Shown piece after piece: positions 1-8,712 of a stretch of 64,000 nucleotides of DNA. Position numbers and translations under genes: made by a program. The notes beneath the pieces were generated by a model. The model had not been told where the DNA came from and ran no database searches. It saw only the letters and a program-made list of their open reading frames with translations. Source of the stretch: Prevotella sp. UBA1705 (GTDB taxonomy: Bacteria > Bacteroidota > Bacteroidia > Bacteroidales > Bacteroidaceae); NCBI GenBank assembly GCA_002317385.1, contig DCJH01000025.1, positions 1 to 64,000 on the forward strand, written 5' to 3'. How positions within the stretch are numbered: position 1 is the stretch's first letter; each line of letters starts with the position of its first letter.

Positions 1-1
1 A

Positions 2-436
2 AAAACCTGCGAGGATCTATATATGAATATATGTCTTGGCATTAGTGCGACAAAGGTTGGGCTCTTCAATAATATTATAGTATATAATTACATTGAAAAT
101 AAGGATTCATTAACTCATACCTATAAGTTGTCTTCAATCAGTCCTTATATGGCTTTACTCAATAGCATAGAATATATACTCTCTAAGAATGAATTATTGT
201 CTGAAGTAGAAAACTCTTTTTACTCTTATGGAGTCAATTTACTTGCTTCAAAATGTTATCATAACCGCAGTTTCCTATGCTCAATAGAGGTACGGACTTT
301 TGCTACCAGAGCATTGCCTTACATGTTAACCGTGAAAGATAAATGTATTTGTTTGACCTTAAAATATAAGATACTCTTTCCAATCTTTGTCCTTGCAAAT
401 AAAATTCGACGGACCATAGAGAATAATTCATATTAA
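2..436 (+). CDS. GT2 glycosyltransferase, C-terminal part (truncated by window edge)
   Basis: The reading frame is open to the first bases of the window, and the codons before the first ATG (base 23) encode C-E-D-L-Y. This matches the conserved ED motif near the end of the GT-A catalytic domain in family 2 glycosyltransferases, so the gene starts outside the window and the ATG at 23 is internal. The visible part holds the acceptor-side helices, then a tail of about 100 residues ending in a basic stretch (NKIRRTIENN). It would transfer a sugar from a nucleotide-sugar donor to a lipid-linked glycan on the cytoplasmic face of the membrane. The next gene, a polysaccharide polymerase, supports a place in a surface polysaccharide locus. 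The family rests on the ED motif and context, because the DxD region is not in view. Confidence 0.7.
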   Translation, partial: KTCEDLYMNICLGISATKVGLFNNIIVYNYIENKDSLTHTYKLSSISPYMALLNSIEYILSKNELLSEVENSFYSYGVNLLASKCYHNRSFLCSIEVRTFATRALPYMLTVKDKCICLTLKYKILFPIFVLANKIRRTIENNSY

Positions 437-459
437 AAAATATACATAGATTCACAAAT

Positions 460-1617
460 ATGTTTATATATCTGACAGTATTAATCTTAGGGTTTGTATA
501 TTATTTCGTTGATAGACGATCTTCAATAATCGGTTTATTCCTCTTTTTTTTCTTTCTTTCTTTTTTTATTGGTGTTGGAGATATGATAGGAGGATATGAC
601 AGATACATATATGGAGAAATTTTTGATAGAATTTCTGATACAACAATGAAAAAAGGCAATCTTAAAGATTTCTTGGTTTATATTAATGGGTCAGAATATG
701 GCTATTTCTTTTGGGAGGTATTATGTTCATACGTTACTCAAAATAGATATGTATTTATACTATTGGGAACTCTTTTGATGTATGTTCTCTATTTTCGGGC
801 GTTTGTAATGTATATGTCTAACTATCCAGTTGCAACGATTGTCTTTTTAGGGTTTGTGTATTATTTTACAATGACATATATGCGTGAAACAATGGCAATA
901 GGCATTGCATGGCAAGGAATTAAGTATATTTGGGAGAGAAAGCCATTACAATATTTTCTCATAGTCATTTTAGCTGCTTCATTTCATAATTCTGCTGTTG
1001 TAATGATTCCACTATATTTTATTCCAATAAAGAAGATCTCCCCTCAAAGAATAATTTTAATTTTGTTTCTATGTTTAATCGTTGGAATCTCCCCTCTCCC
1101 CGAATGGATAATTGCACGGTTTGGCGAATCTACGGGTATGGAGGCACGGACTGCAAAATATGTTGAAGACGAAATGAGTGGCTTTAGGTTAGATTATATA
1201 ATCGAGTCAATAATTTTAATTGGATTTTTGTTGAAAAATTACAAATTGATTAAATCTAAACCGATGGAGATTACTTTTTCTAATATCTATGTTGTTTTTT
1301 GTGGTGTCTTGTTAATGTTCCTAAGGTTTGGTCAAGGTGGGCGTTTTGGTTGGTATTATATGATAGGAATTATTTATATATTTTCAAGACTTTCTACTTT
1401 ACGAAAATCAACAAAATGGAATAAAGTTTTTGTATTTGTTCTAAGTACTTTATTGTTTGTAAGAATAACTTCACTTTGGGCATTTAATCTAACTCCATAC
1501 AAGACATTTTTTTCAAATGGTTATCCCTCTGGTGAGACTTACATATATTGGAATTGGGAATACGATTATAATTATACTAAGGACAAATTATATAGAGATC
1601 CGTGGATTTTATGGTAG
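460..1617 (+). CDS. EpsG-family polysaccharide polymerase (Wzy-like)
   Basis: The 385-residue protein is almost entirely hydrophobic, with about ten predicted membrane segments. It begins MFIYLTVLILGFVYYFVDRR. The segment MTYMRETMAIGIAWQGIKYI near residues 138-157 resembles the MRq.lA.gi motif typical of EpsG/Wzy polymerases, and residues near 172 read FHNSAVVMIP, another hallmark (the F/YH.s...). Such proteins join lipid-linked repeat units in the periplasm during capsule, exopolysaccharide or O-antigen assembly. The gene is very AT-rich, as is usual for polymerase genes exchanged between strains. It lies 23 bases after the truncated GT2 gene and 74 bases before the next one, so it is probably in the same operon. 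No flippase (Wzx) is visible in the window; it may lie upstream. Confidence 0.8.
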   Translation: MFIYLTVLILGFVYYFVDRRSSIIGLFLFFFFLSFFIGVGDMIGGYDRYIYGEIFDRISDTTMKKGNLKDFLVYINGSEYGYFFWEVLCSYVTQNRYVFILLGTLLMYVLYFRAFVMYMSNYPVATIVFLGFVYYFTMTYMRETMAIGIAWQGIKYIWERKPLQYFLIVILAASFHNSAVVMIPLYFIPIKKISPQRIILILFLCLIVGISPLPEWIIARFGESTGMEARTAKYVEDEMSGFRLDYIIESIILIGFLLKNYKLIKSKPMEITFSNIYVVFCGVLLMFLRFGQGGRFGWYYMIGIIYIFSRLSTLRKSTKWNKVFVFVLSTLLFVRITSLWAFNLTPYKTFFSNGYPSGETYIYWNWEYDYNYTKDKLYRDPWILW

Positions 1618-1691
1618 TCGTTATTTATAACTTTATTGATTATCATAACATTCCGATACAATAATAACTTTGTATTAATTCAATATTTAAT

Positions 1692-2579
1692 ATGCCATAC
1701 ATTACTATCGTTACTCCTGCATATAATAGAGCACGAGAGTTACCTCTGCTTTATGATAGTTTATTAAAGCAAACTTTAAAAGACTTTGCTTGGTTGATTA
1801 TTGATGATGGTTCTAATGACGAGACAGAGACTTATGTTGATTCATTAGATTCTGCATCTCCTTTTCTTATTACTTATATTAAGAAGGCTAATGGTGGAAA
1901 GCACACGGCTTTGAATGTAGCCATGGACAAAGTAACTACGGAGCTATTCTTTATTGTAGATAGCGATGATGTTTTGTCTCCTGATGCTGTTGAAACCATT
2001 CTTAAGGATTGGGAAAAGGTAAAAGACGATGGACTTTGCGGCATTTCTTACCTACGTGGATATAACGAAAAGACTGTGATTGGAGATGAGTTTCCACAGG
2101 ACGGGGAGATAGATACGTTCATCAACATGCGTTTCAATCGTGGAATAGACGGAGATAAGGCTGAGGTCTGGGTCACGAAATACATGAAAGAATTTGGAGG
2201 ATTCCCTGTTTTCCCGGGTGAAAAGTTCATTTCAGAAGCGGTACTCTGGATAAAGATGGCAAGAAAGTATCAAATGCAGTTTCGCAATAAAATCATCTAT
2301 ATCACAGAATATCTGCCTGGTGGACTATCGAAGACTGGCCGGTCGCTCCGATTCAAATGTCACGAGGGAATGGCTTATGGTTCTCTGGAAACTATGTCGA
2401 AGGAGTTTTCTATGAAAATTAGATTGAAGGAAACTCTATTGTATGTGGTATATTGTAAGTTCGGGGGAAGGTCTTTCAGACAAATCTTAAAATGTCCTTA
2501 TCCTTGTCTGGTGATTATAGGTTATTTGCCAGGAGTTCTATTGTATAAATATTGGAAAAGAAAATATGTTTTATCCTAA
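1692..2579 (+). CDS. GT2 family glycosyltransferase
   Basis: The protein has 295 residues and a typical GT-A fold start (MPYITIVTPAYNRARELPLL). Residues 38-40 (DDG) and 90-93 (DSDD) are the nucleotide- and metal-binding acidic motifs of inverting family 2 enzymes, and LFFIVDSDDVL is very close to the consensus. The C-terminus (about 250-285) has a hydrophobic stretch that may attach the enzyme to the membrane. It should add one sugar to the growing lipid-linked repeat unit; donor and acceptor cannot be read from sequence. It starts 74 bases after the polymerase gene and ends 6 bases before the next GT2 gene. It is AT-rich, with composition between that of the polymerase and the later genes. 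Confidence 0.85.
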   Translation: MPYITIVTPAYNRARELPLLYDSLLKQTLKDFAWLIIDDGSNDETETYVDSLDSASPFLITYIKKANGGKHTALNVAMDKVTTELFFIVDSDDVLSPDAVETILKDWEKVKDDGLCGISYLRGYNEKTVIGDEFPQDGEIDTFINMRFNRGIDGDKAEVWVTKYMKEFGGFPVFPGEKFISEAVLWIKMARKYQMQFRNKIIYITEYLPGGLSKTGRSLRFKCHEGMAYGSLETMSKEFSMKIRLKETLLYVVYCKFGGRSFRQILKCPYPCLVIIGYLPGVLLYKYWKRKYVLS

Positions 2580-2585
2580 TACTTA

Positions 2586-3581
2586 ATGCGTATGAATAAC
2601 TCTAAGTTTGAATATTGCGTTGCTATCCGCACAGTAGGTAAAGCCGGTGATAAATATATCAAAGAGCTGGAGTCACTTCACCATCAGACTGTCAAGCCAA
2701 AACATATCTATGTGCATCTTGCCGAAGGTTTTGAACGCCCTAAGGAGCAAGTGGGTATGGAAGAATATATTGTGACTCCTAAGGGGTTGGTGCATCAACG
2801 TGCTTGTTCTGCAGAGGGTGTAGACACAGAATATTTATTAATCTTGGATGATGATGTTTACTTCCCGGAAGATTCCATAGAGAAGATGTATGATGCCATG
2901 ATAGCACATCAAGCCGATGGTGTAGCCCCCGACACCTTCCCCTCGCAGCATATGCCTTTGTCTCAGAAACTGATAGCCTACGGGTCTAATACGGTGCGTG
3001 GAAGGAGCGATGATGGCTGGGCCATCAAGATTCAGCGCTCAGGTGCTTTCAGTTATAATAATAATCCGCCTAAAGGTGGAGTATGTCCTACTCAGAGTGC
3101 AGCAGGAACTGCATTGTTTGTAAAGACAGAGGTGTTTCGGGACATTCACTATGAGCATGAGTTATGGGTAGACCAATTTCCAGCAGGCACTTTTGGTGAA
3201 GACCAATTGATGTTCTACAAACTTTATAGGAATGGATATAAGATTTTGATGGCCTACGATACGGGAGTCTTGCATTTGGATGCCAATACAAATAAGGCAA
3301 GCCAAAAAACTTATGACAAGCTCTATTATCGTGCCATGTCGCAATATCTTACCTGGTATCGGTCTCTTTATGACCTTCGTGACAACAGTTATTTAGAGAA
3401 AACAAAATGTTGGTGGGCTTATGCCTATCGAATGTTTGTCGGTTCCATTACAAGAGCTGTATTTTCGTGCATGCATTTGTCACCTCGATTCCTGACAGCT
3501 CATATAAAGGGAAATCTGGATGCCCGAAAATTCGTTCGTCGGGAAGAATACAAACAACTCCCCAATTTTCTGTTGAAATAG
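2586..3581 (+). CDS. GT2-like glycosyltransferase
   Basis: The 331-residue protein has the GT-A beta strands and a DDD motif at residues 88-90 (LILDDDVYF), which is the metal- and donor-binding site in this superfamily. A later patch, FGEDQLMFYKLYRNGYKI near residues 202-219, is the conserved ED segment that carries the catalytic base. There is no N-terminal signal or obvious membrane span, so it probably works at the cytoplasmic face. The start ATG lies 6 bases after the previous stop, and the stop is directly followed by the next ATG at 3583, which points to coupled translation. The sugar is unknown. Confidence 0.8.
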   Translation: MRMNNSKFEYCVAIRTVGKAGDKYIKELESLHHQTVKPKHIYVHLAEGFERPKEQVGMEEYIVTPKGLVHQRACSAEGVDTEYLLILDDDVYFPEDSIEKMYDAMIAHQADGVAPDTFPSQHMPLSQKLIAYGSNTVRGRSDDGWAIKIQRSGAFSYNNNPPKGGVCPTQSAAGTALFVKTEVFRDIHYEHELWVDQFPAGTFGEDQLMFYKLYRNGYKILMAYDTGVLHLDANTNKASQKTYDKLYYRAMSQYLTWYRSLYDLRDNSYLEKTKCWWAYAYRMFVGSITRAVFSCMHLSPRFLTAHIKGNLDARKFVRREEYKQLPNFLLK

Positions 3582-3582
3582 T

Positions 3583-4611
3583 ATGTTTGCAAGTATAGTC
3601 ATTCCGATATATAACGTTGAGGAATATTTGGAGAAATGCCTTGACTCTGTTCTCAGACAAGGCCTTGACTCCGATGATTACGAAGTGATTCTGGTGAATG
3701 ATGGATCGAAGGACTCGTCAGAGGAGATTTGTCGTAAATATTGTGAGGCTCACTCTAATTTCAGGTTGATTACCCAACAGAACGCAGGTGTTGCAGCTGC
3801 TCGTAACCGAGGTATTGAGGAGACGAGAGGAGAGTATGTCGTATTTCTTGATGCAGACGATTACCTGCTTGACCGGGGATTAGAACTTGCGTCATGCAGA
3901 TTCCGAGAACAGAAAGATGTCGATATTATCCATTTCTACAGTAGCTATGATTTCTGGCCCGTTAAGGCCATAGACAATACAGTGGACTTTGACGGAACAG
4001 GGCATGACTTTATCATGAAGTTTGGACTGCCTTCTTTCTGTTGGTTGTTTTTCTATAGAAAGAGTTTCTTGGAGGAGCATGGATTGCGTTTCCAGTCTTA
4101 TGTTGTAGGAGAAGACCAGCTCTTCTCTTCGTCCATGTGTATTGCTAATCCTCACATCGTTTCAACCAAAGCCGACATCTATCGGTATGTGGTTAGAGAG
4201 CAAAGTGCTACGACTAAGAGAGATGTGGGGCATACCAGACGGTGTGTGAATGATTATTTGGATGCCTATCAAGACATTCTGCAATGCATGCAAAAATATG
4301 GTGTTCTCAAGAATAGTCCTGTCTATGAAAAATGTTCTGCCTCGCTCAACAGTAAAAAGATGTTTGGTGTGAGCAGGATTTGGTCTGCAGATTATAACCG
4401 TGAGGACTTTAATGCGGTGAAGGGTAAGAGCAATGCAATGGGATTCACCCCTGTTGTATATCCGGCTAATGGATTAAGGAGAAAGATAGAAGCCTTTGTA
4501 GTCAACTTATCGCTGAAAAGTTACATAGCATACCGATTGATGAGTGCTTTGTTTAATCATATCGTAGTTCCTTACGTTTTGCCTAAACTACGTAAAAATC
4601 TTCGTAGATGA
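3583..4611 (+). CDS. GT2 family glycosyltransferase (CpsI/EpsH-like)
   Basis: Classic family 2 enzyme of 342 residues. The N-terminus MFASIVIPIYNVEEYLEKCL is followed by VNDGSKD (residues 38-44) and FLDADDYLL (88-96), the two acidic motifs for UDP-sugar and metal binding. GEDQLF near residues 170-175 supplies the ED motif. Its closest relatives by style are short capsule enzymes that add galactose, glucose or N-acetylhexosamine; I cannot choose among them. The stop overlaps the start of the next gene by four bases (ATGA), so the two are translationally coupled. Composition is now less AT-rich than at the start of the locus. Confidence 0.88.
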   Translation: MFASIVIPIYNVEEYLEKCLDSVLRQGLDSDDYEVILVNDGSKDSSEEICRKYCEAHSNFRLITQQNAGVAAARNRGIEETRGEYVVFLDADDYLLDRGLELASCRFREQKDVDIIHFYSSYDFWPVKAIDNTVDFDGTGHDFIMKFGLPSFCWLFFYRKSFLEEHGLRFQSYVVGEDQLFSSSMCIANPHIVSTKADIYRYVVREQSATTKRDVGHTRRCVNDYLDAYQDILQCMQKYGVLKNSPVYEKCSASLNSKKMFGVSRIWSADYNREDFNAVKGKSNAMGFTPVVYPANGLRRKIEAFVVNLSLKSYIAYRLMSALFNHIVVPYVLPKLRKNLRR

Positions 4612-5681
4612 AAATCCTACAGATCATTACTTCCCTCAAGATTGGTGGGGCTGAGCATGTGGTGGTGCATCTCGTCAAGTTGTTGAGACAGCGTGGGCAT
4701 GAGGTGGATGTCGCCGTGTTCAACGGAGATGAGACTACATTCATGCACGAATTGGAGGCTACCGGATGCAAGATATACAAGTTGGGCAGTGGGTTCTACG
4801 ACCTGAGATATATCCCGAGATTGAGAAAAATCATGAAGGAATATGACATCATCCATACCCACAACTCCTCGCCGCAGCTGTTTGCTGCCATAGCAAACAT
4901 AAGGCTGGGCAAGAAACTGGTCACGACGGAACACTCCACCAATAACCGGAAGCGCGAGCACCCGATGTTTTCGTTTATCGACCGGTGGATGTATAGACGC
5001 TATGACCGGACAGTGACCATCAGCAAGATAGCTGAGGAGAAACTCTGCCAATATCTTGGATTGGGAGCTAATGCTCCGTTGCGCTCTCGCATTCTGACAA
5101 TCAACAATGGGGTAGATGTGGAGAGTTTCTTTCATGCTGAGCCGCTTGCGCAGTTGGCCCACGAGGGAAAATTTGTCACGGTGATGGTAGCTGGCTTTCG
5201 GGAGGCCAAGGATCAGGACACGGTTATCAGGGCAATGGCATTGCTGCCCGAGGAATACGAACTATGGTTGGTGGGCGATGGAGTGCGCCGACCAGAATTG
5301 GAAACTCTCATCCGAACACAGAAAGTAGAGTCGCGGGTGAAGTTGTTGGGCATCAGGGCAGACGTCCCGCAGATTCTGAAGTCGGCCGATGTCACCATCA
5401 TGTCATCGCACTGGGAGGGTCTGTCGCTGTCGAATATCGAGGGTATGTCGTCGGGCAAGCCTTTCATTGCCAGTAATGTGAATGGGTTGAAGGAGGTGAC
5501 CGATGGCTATGGAGTCCTGTTCCCCCATGCCGACGCTGAGGCTCTGGCTGGCATCATTCGCCAGCTCCACGACTCTCCCGCCTATTATCAGGAGGTGGCC
5601 GACAGGTGCTATCTGCGGGCCATGCAGTTTGATATTCAGAAGATGGTGGGAGAGTATGAACAGGTATACTCAAGTTTATAA
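4608..5681 (+). CDS. GT4 family glycosyltransferase
   Basis: The 357-residue protein has the two Rossmann domains of GT-B enzymes. IGGAEHVV at residues 12-19 is the glycine-rich acceptor-side loop. The C-terminal half carries GFREAKDQD (about 196-204), a GT4 landmark, and the EX7E donor-site motif with glutamates 270 and 278 (SHWEGLSLSNIEGM). Retaining family 4 enzymes of this type transfer hexoses or N-acetylhexosamines to lipid-linked acceptors. The gene overlaps the GT2 gene before it by four bases and lies 7 bases from the gene after it. Confidence 0.88.
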   Translation: MKILQIITSLKIGGAEHVVVHLVKLLRQRGHEVDVAVFNGDETTFMHELEATGCKIYKLGSGFYDLRYIPRLRKIMKEYDIIHTHNSSPQLFAAIANIRLGKKLVTTEHSTNNRKREHPMFSFIDRWMYRRYDRTVTISKIAEEKLCQYLGLGANAPLRSRILTINNGVDVESFFHAEPLAQLAHEGKFVTVMVAGFREAKDQDTVIRAMALLPEEYELWLVGDGVRRPELETLIRTQKVESRVKLLGIRADVPQILKSADVTIMSSHWEGLSLSNIEGMSSGKPFIASNVNGLKEVTDGYGVLFPHADAEALAGIIRQLHDSPAYYQEVADRCYLRAMQFDIQKMVGEYEQVYSSL

Positions 5682-5688
5682 TTAGAAA

Positions 5689-6558
5689 ATGAGTATCGTC
5701 TTCCGCACTCAGAGATTGCTTTTCAAGCCTTACCACCGTTTTCTTTGGTGGTTATCGACCAAACCAGGAATTTGTCAGGCCCCAGGACTTACAAATGGAG
5801 GGGACTGCGATATGCTTCTGGTAACGATAGCATACAATAGTAGCGAACTGATAGACTGGCAGATTAGGCTCCTCAAGAAGAATGTTACCGATCGAAACTA
5901 TCGCATTTTAATCGTTGATAATTCCACTCAACTTAATCAGCGTAAAGCTATCAGGACGGTTTGTGAGCATCATCAGGTGGATTATGTGGAGGTACCCCGT
6001 TGGATAGGACGGTTGGTGTTTACTAAACTGTTTTGGTATGGCAACTCTCATGGTGTGGCATTGAATTGGATTTACTATCATGTATTGCTCACATGCAGGA
6101 CTAAACGTATTGCTCTGCTTGACCATGATCTATTTCCGATTCACCAGGTGAATCTGACTGAGACACTTGGGCAACGTTCGTTTTATGGTGTAGCTCGTAA
6201 GCGTGACGCATATTGGTATGTTTGGCCTGGTTATGTTTTGTTCAATGCCGAGGCCCTAAGTAAGGTTGCTCCCGATTTTCTCCCTGTATTTGAAAACAAT
6301 GTGTATTTGGATGCTGGCGGAGGTATGTATCGTAGATGGTATTCGCATTTTGATGAAATGGATATAGACTTTGCACAAGTAGAGACTAAGAGGGTGCAAC
6401 AATCTCCTGAATTGAAGTCGCATGATGATATTTACCATGGGGATTGCGTTCAGATGATTGATGGTACATGGTTGCACTTGGTCAATGGATCCAATTATTC
6501 CAAGATAGTGGCCACTCAAAAAAAGTTAGACTGGATGCGTGAGCGAATGCTAAAGTGA
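5689..6558 (+). CDS. GT-A-like glycosyltransferase (putative)
   Basis: The protein has 289 residues. It shows a short GT-A-like pattern: MLLVTIAYNSSELIDWQIRL (residues 42-61), ILIVDNST near 73-80, and a DHD triad in LLDHDLFPI around residue 145, which could serve as the metal-binding DxD motif. The first 40 residues are poorly conserved in style and mostly hydrophobic or basic. A glycosyltransferase role is inferred from these motifs and the neighbours; family assignment is uncertain. The stop codon lies inside the most upstream possible start region of the next GT4 gene. Confidence 0.6.
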   Translation: MSIVFRTQRLLFKPYHRFLWWLSTKPGICQAPGLTNGGDCDMLLVTIAYNSSELIDWQIRLLKKNVTDRNYRILIVDNSTQLNQRKAIRTVCEHHQVDYVEVPRWIGRLVFTKLFWYGNSHGVALNWIYYHVLLTCRTKRIALLDHDLFPIHQVNLTETLGQRSFYGVARKRDAYWYVWPGYVLFNAEALSKVAPDFLPVFENNVYLDAGGGMYRRWYSHFDEMDIDFAQVETKRVQQSPELKSHDDIYHGDCVQMIDGTWLHLVNGSNYSKIVATQKKLDWMRERMLK

Positions 6559-6596
6559 GGCGATTCCACCAGTCTGAATTTGCAATAGATAATATA

Positions 6597-7922
6597 ATGG
6601 AACGTAATAAGAAACTGATGCGCATGACCACAGTCGACCTGTCATTAGACAAGTTGATACCGGGTCAGTTGCGATATGTGAACCAATATTTTGAGGTGGT
6701 GGGAGTTGCTGCCGATACGGGATTGCTGAAGGGGGTAGGCGAACGGGAAGGTGTCCGAGTGATTGAGGTGCCGATGCACCGCGAGATTTCGCTGATGAAC
6801 GATGTGAAGTCGCTGTGGCAGTTGGTGAGACTTTTTAGGATGGAGAGTCCGGACATCCTGCATTGCAACACACCGAAAGGCTCACTCTTGGGATTGATGG
6901 CGGGAAAGATAGCTGGCGTGCCCCACCGGATATATACTGTTACCGGACTAAGGTATCAGGGAGCTACGGGTCTCTTCAGGTGGATTCTGATGACCATGGA
7001 GCGCATATCCTGTGCCTGCGCAACGAAAGTGATACCCGAAGGGCAAGGGGTGCTTCATACTTTGCAGGCCGATAGGATTACACATAAGCCCTTGCAAGTG
7101 CTGCACTACGGAAACATCAACGGCATTGACACGAAGTATTATTCATATGAAGCTCTGGCACTCACAGAGGATAACAATGATAGGACTATGAATTCAACGA
7201 ATGGCACTAATTTATCAGATGATGAAGGGATTCGTGAAATTCGTGTGATTCGTAGTGATAGTGCTTCCTTAACCACAGATGAAAACAATGATAGGACTAT
7301 GAATTCAACGAATGATACTAATTTATTAGATGATGAGAAAATTCGTGAAATTCGTGTGATTCGTAGTCTGAGAAGGAAGTTGGGGGGCGCAGTAGATGAC
7401 TTTGTATTCGTGTTTGTAGGGCGAATCGTGAAGGACAAGGGCATCAATGAACTGGCGCAAAGTATGCGACAGTTGGATTGCAAATTGTTGTTGGTTGGTT
7501 CTTTCGACGATGATGACCCGATAAGTGAGGAGGACCGGCGGTTCCTGGAGACGTCGCCCAAAGTGAAGTGTGTGGGTTGGCAGGAGGATGTACGCCCATT
7601 TATAGCCGCTGCTGATGCCCTGGTTTTCCCGAGTTATCGGGAAGGATTCCCCAATGTACCCATCCAGGCCGGTGCTCTTGGGAAGCCCTGCATAGTGACA
7701 GACATCAATGGTTGCAACGAGATCATCAAGGATGGACTGAATGGTAAAATCATTCAGGTCAAGGATCAGGCGGCCCTTCAGAACACAATGCAGTGGTTTC
7801 TTTCACATCCCGAGGAGGTGAGGCGTATGGCTGGCAATGCCCGCGGAATGATTACGTCACGATATGAACAGCAAGACGTGTGGCAGAAGACGCTGCAAAT
7901 GTATCAGAAATTGAGTCTTTAA
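6597..7922 (+). CDS. GT4 family glycosyltransferase with inserted in-frame repeats
   Basis: GT-B enzyme with the usual N-terminal pattern (LMRMTTVDLSLDKLIPGQLR), ILHCNTPKGSLLGLMAGKIA in the first domain, VFVGRIVKDKGINEL in the second, and an EX7Q form of the donor motif (REGFPNVPIQAG). I chose the ATG at 6597 because the protein then begins just before the first beta strand; an in-frame GTG at 6555 would add 14 residues and overlap the previous gene. Between the two domains lies an unusual block (bases 7173-7367) with two 84-base units that encode near-identical 28-residue stretches rich in N, D, R and T. Other GT4 proteins of this type have only a short linker there, so the block looks inserted. 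It is in frame and may be tolerated as a surface loop. Confidence 0.85.
   Translation: MERNKKLMRMTTVDLSLDKLIPGQLRYVNQYFEVVGVAADTGLLKGVGEREGVRVIEVPMHREISLMNDVKSLWQLVRLFRMESPDILHCNTPKGSLLGLMAGKIAGVPHRIYTVTGLRYQGATGLFRWILMTMERISCACATKVIPEGQGVLHTLQADRITHKPLQVLHYGNINGIDTKYYSYEALALTEDNNDRTMNSTNGTNLSDDEGIREIRVIRSDSASLTTDENNDRTMNSTNDTNLLDDEKIREIRVIRSLRRKLGGAVDDFVFVFVGRIVKDKGINELAQSMRQLDCKLLLVGSFDDDDPISEEDRRFLETSPKVKCVGWQEDVRPFIAAADALVFPSYREGFPNVPIQAGALGKPCIVTDINGCNEIIKDGLNGKIIQVKDQAALQNTMQWFLSHPEEVRRMAGNARGMITSRYEQQDVWQKTLQMYQKLSL
7173..7367 (+). repeat. Two in-frame 84-base repeats inside the GT4 gene
   Basis: Unit 1 spans 7173-7256 and unit 2 spans 7284-7367, a period of 111 bases (37 codons). Each starts AACAATGATAGGACTATGAA and ends ATTCGTGTGATTCGTAGT. 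They differ at only a few positions. The ATTCGTGAAATTCGTG end module also occurs in the spaces at 7923-8062 and around the GxxExxY gene (8713-9250), so this is a dispersed repeat family that has entered a coding sequence. Confidence 0.85.
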
Positions 7923-8062
7923 TACTACTAATTTCACAAATTTCACGAATACAATAAACTCTATAATATATAGAATTATAGTAGGGGTTATCCTTATTAA
8001 TCACATTTTAAGAGGATTATTTCTTGAAAATAATTCGTTAATTTTGTGTAATCCGTAGTTGA
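7923..8062. repeat. Inverted repeat pair of the ATTCGTG family (no cargo)
   Basis: The left arm at 7923-7950 (TACTAATTTCACAAATTTCA...) is the inverse of the right arm near 8028-8060, which reads AATTCGTTAATTTTGTGTAA and then TCCGTAG. The 80 bases between them contain TATAATATATAGAATTATAG, itself near-palindromic, and no reading frame. The structure resembles an empty version of the arrangement that brackets the GxxExxY gene 700 bases further on. Confidence 0.65.
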
Positions 8063-8072
8063 TAATAATAGT

Positions 8073-8678
8073 ATGTTATATCGTCTGGCGCATATTTTAA
8101 GAGACAAGTTCCCGTGGTTATGGGATATATTCGGAGTGATACTGTCGTGGATGTTTAGTTGTCGCTATGTCCGAAAACTGAGTCAGGTATCAACTGTGCT
8201 TGAAAAATATTCGCAAGCAGAGGAAAATACGAATGGATTTGAGTTTAAGACGCTGACAGAGGAGAATGCAGGGGCATTGGCTCAGATGCTGAGTGAGCAG
8301 CCCGAGGAGGCGTTTGACTATTTCCGACCACATGGATTCACGGTGCATGACCTGCGGAAACTTATCAAGGACCACGGCTTCTTGGCCTATGTTGTGGTGA
8401 AGGATAAAAAGGTCGTGGGTTATTTCTTCCAACGGAGTTTCTTCTGGGGGAAGGCCTATCGGGGGTATATCACTGACTACCGATGGCGTCGCAAAGGCAT
8501 CAATCGCATGATGAACGAATGTGCTACGGATATTTCCGCACTCTTAGGTCTGCGGGTCTTTGGCACGATAGCTCCCGAAAACATTGCTTCGCTCAAGTCG
8601 GCTGAGACAGCCAATGAGGTAAAAATCATCAAAACACTTGATAACGGGGATTATTTTGTAGAGTATTTGAAAAAGTAA
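8073..8678 (+). CDS. GNAT-family acyltransferase (putative)
   Basis: The 201-residue protein has a hydrophobic N-terminus (about residues 1-35) and a GNAT-like domain from about residue 48. The stretch FLAYVVVKDKKVVGYFFQRS fits strands beta2-beta4, and ITDYRWRRKGINRMMNECAT (about 131-150) contains the R-R-K-G-I pattern that corresponds to the acetyl-CoA pyrophosphate loop (R/Q-x-x-G-x-G/A). Its likely role is N-acylation of an amino sugar or another precursor of the surface glycan, in line with the aminotransferase downstream. Substrate is not known. It stands between two repeat elements and may have its own promoter. Confidence 0.6.
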   Translation: MLYRLAHILRDKFPWLWDIFGVILSWMFSCRYVRKLSQVSTVLEKYSQAEENTNGFEFKTLTEENAGALAQMLSEQPEEAFDYFRPHGFTVHDLRKLIKDHGFLAYVVVKDKKVVGYFFQRSFFWGKAYRGYITDYRWRRKGINRMMNECATDISALLGLRVFGTIAPENIASLKSAETANEVKIIKTLDNGDYFVEYLKK

Positions 8679-8712
8679 ACTACGTATTTCATTCATTCTC
8701 TACAGTTATTGC

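Noticed and set aside
7173..7367. Pseudogene or frameshift in the GT4 gene
   Set aside because: The inserted block is in frame and all catalytic motifs on both sides are intact.
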